23,436 nt of DNA from Anaerolineae bacterium (GTDB taxonomy: Bacteria; Chloroflexota; Anaerolineae; JAAYZQ01). The stretch is from assembly GCA_016929795.1 (NCBI GenBank), contig JAFGIA010000135.1, positions 1 through 23,436 on the forward strand, in the 5' to 3' direction. The position numbers and the translations under genes were made by a program. Shown in pieces: positions 23,368 to 23,436 of the stretch; the stretch's first letter is position 1, and each line of letters opens with the position of its first letter. The notes beneath the pieces are model-generated. The model was not told where the DNA came from. It was given only the letters and a program-made list of their open reading frames with translations, and ran no database searches.

Positions 23368-23436
23368 TTCTGGCAGCGACCTACTCTCCCAGGGACCTGC
23401 GTCCCAAGTACCCTCGGCGCTGGAGGGCTTGACTGC
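23368..23436 (-). rRNA. rrf: 5S ribosomal RNA, 3' part (continues beyond the window)
   Basis: Read on the minus strand, the segment contains CAGCGCCGAGGGTACTTGGG, then GGGAGAGTAGGTCGCTGCCAG, the conserved 3' half of bacterial 5S rRNA (compare GCGCCGATGGTA...GAGAGTAGG..CTGCCAGG in E. coli). The exact 3' end is uncertain by a few bases, and the 5' part lies beyond the window. As 5S is usually the last gene of an rRNA operon, 23S is expected further right. Confidence 0.92.

Overview
The window is GC-rich, about 60% or more by eye, and gene-dense, with short intergenic gaps. It looks like a Chloroflexota chromosome, probably an Anaerolineae-like lineage. That assignment is an inference from style: long Thr/Pro linkers in secreted proteins, an archaeal-type LeuC/LeuD-like dehydratase, several GTG/TTG starts, and intergenic hairpins built from TGGTAGAT and GTAGGGACGC units. 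No taxonomic marker is complete; only a piece of 5S rRNA is present.

Layout. (1) Positions 1-5988, plus strand: a BMP/PnrA-type (nucleoside-like) ABC importer operon. It holds the last 33 residues of the substrate-binding protein, a double ATPase, two permeases and a uroporphyrinogen-decarboxylase-fold protein. The ATPase carries about 115 extra residues with four hydrophobic helices inside its first nucleotide-binding domain, and both permeases carry extra N-terminal helices. (2) Positions 5969-9527, minus strand: an envelope operon with a LysM/TolB-propeller membrane protein, an M23 peptidase and a small lipoprotein. It meets region 1 tail to tail with a 20-bp overlap. (3) Positions 9657-11458, minus strand: a DedA-family membrane protein overlapping a TPR protein. 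(4) Positions 11653-17634, plus strand: large and small subunits of an aconitase-superfamily hydro-lyase, an isocitrate/isopropylmalate-type dehydrogenase, an acyl-CoA dehydrogenase and glycerol kinase. Two of the gaps carry TGGTAGAT-unit hairpins. (5) Positions 17641-23193, minus strand: a LacI-family regulator, a sugar-binding lipoprotein, two sugar permeases and galactose-1-phosphate uridylyltransferase. This reads as a galactoside or galactose-containing sugar uptake operon that lacks its own ATPase. (6) Positions 23368-23436, minus strand: the 3' half of a 5S rRNA, the end of an rRNA operon that continues outside the window.

Regulation readable from sequence. Four sigma70-like promoters can be placed, at 9566-9595, 11517-11545, 11571-11599 and 23261-23289. 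Two of them form a divergent pair between the DedA and hydro-lyase genes. The LacI-family gene has a TTGACA-N17-TATGAT promoter with CG-centred operator-like repeats over the predicted transcription start, which suggests autoregulation. In both ABC importer operons a strong hairpin sits directly after the binding-protein gene, as expected for a device that keeps binding protein in excess over membrane subunits.

The most unusual item is the BMP-type importer, whose ATPase appears to be membrane-embedded through an insert in its helical subdomain. The same ATPase has a Pro in place of the signature Ser, and this falls in the ATP site that is already degenerate on its other face. Every intergenic stretch is shorter than 300 bases; no tRNA, CRISPR array, transposase or phage gene was seen.
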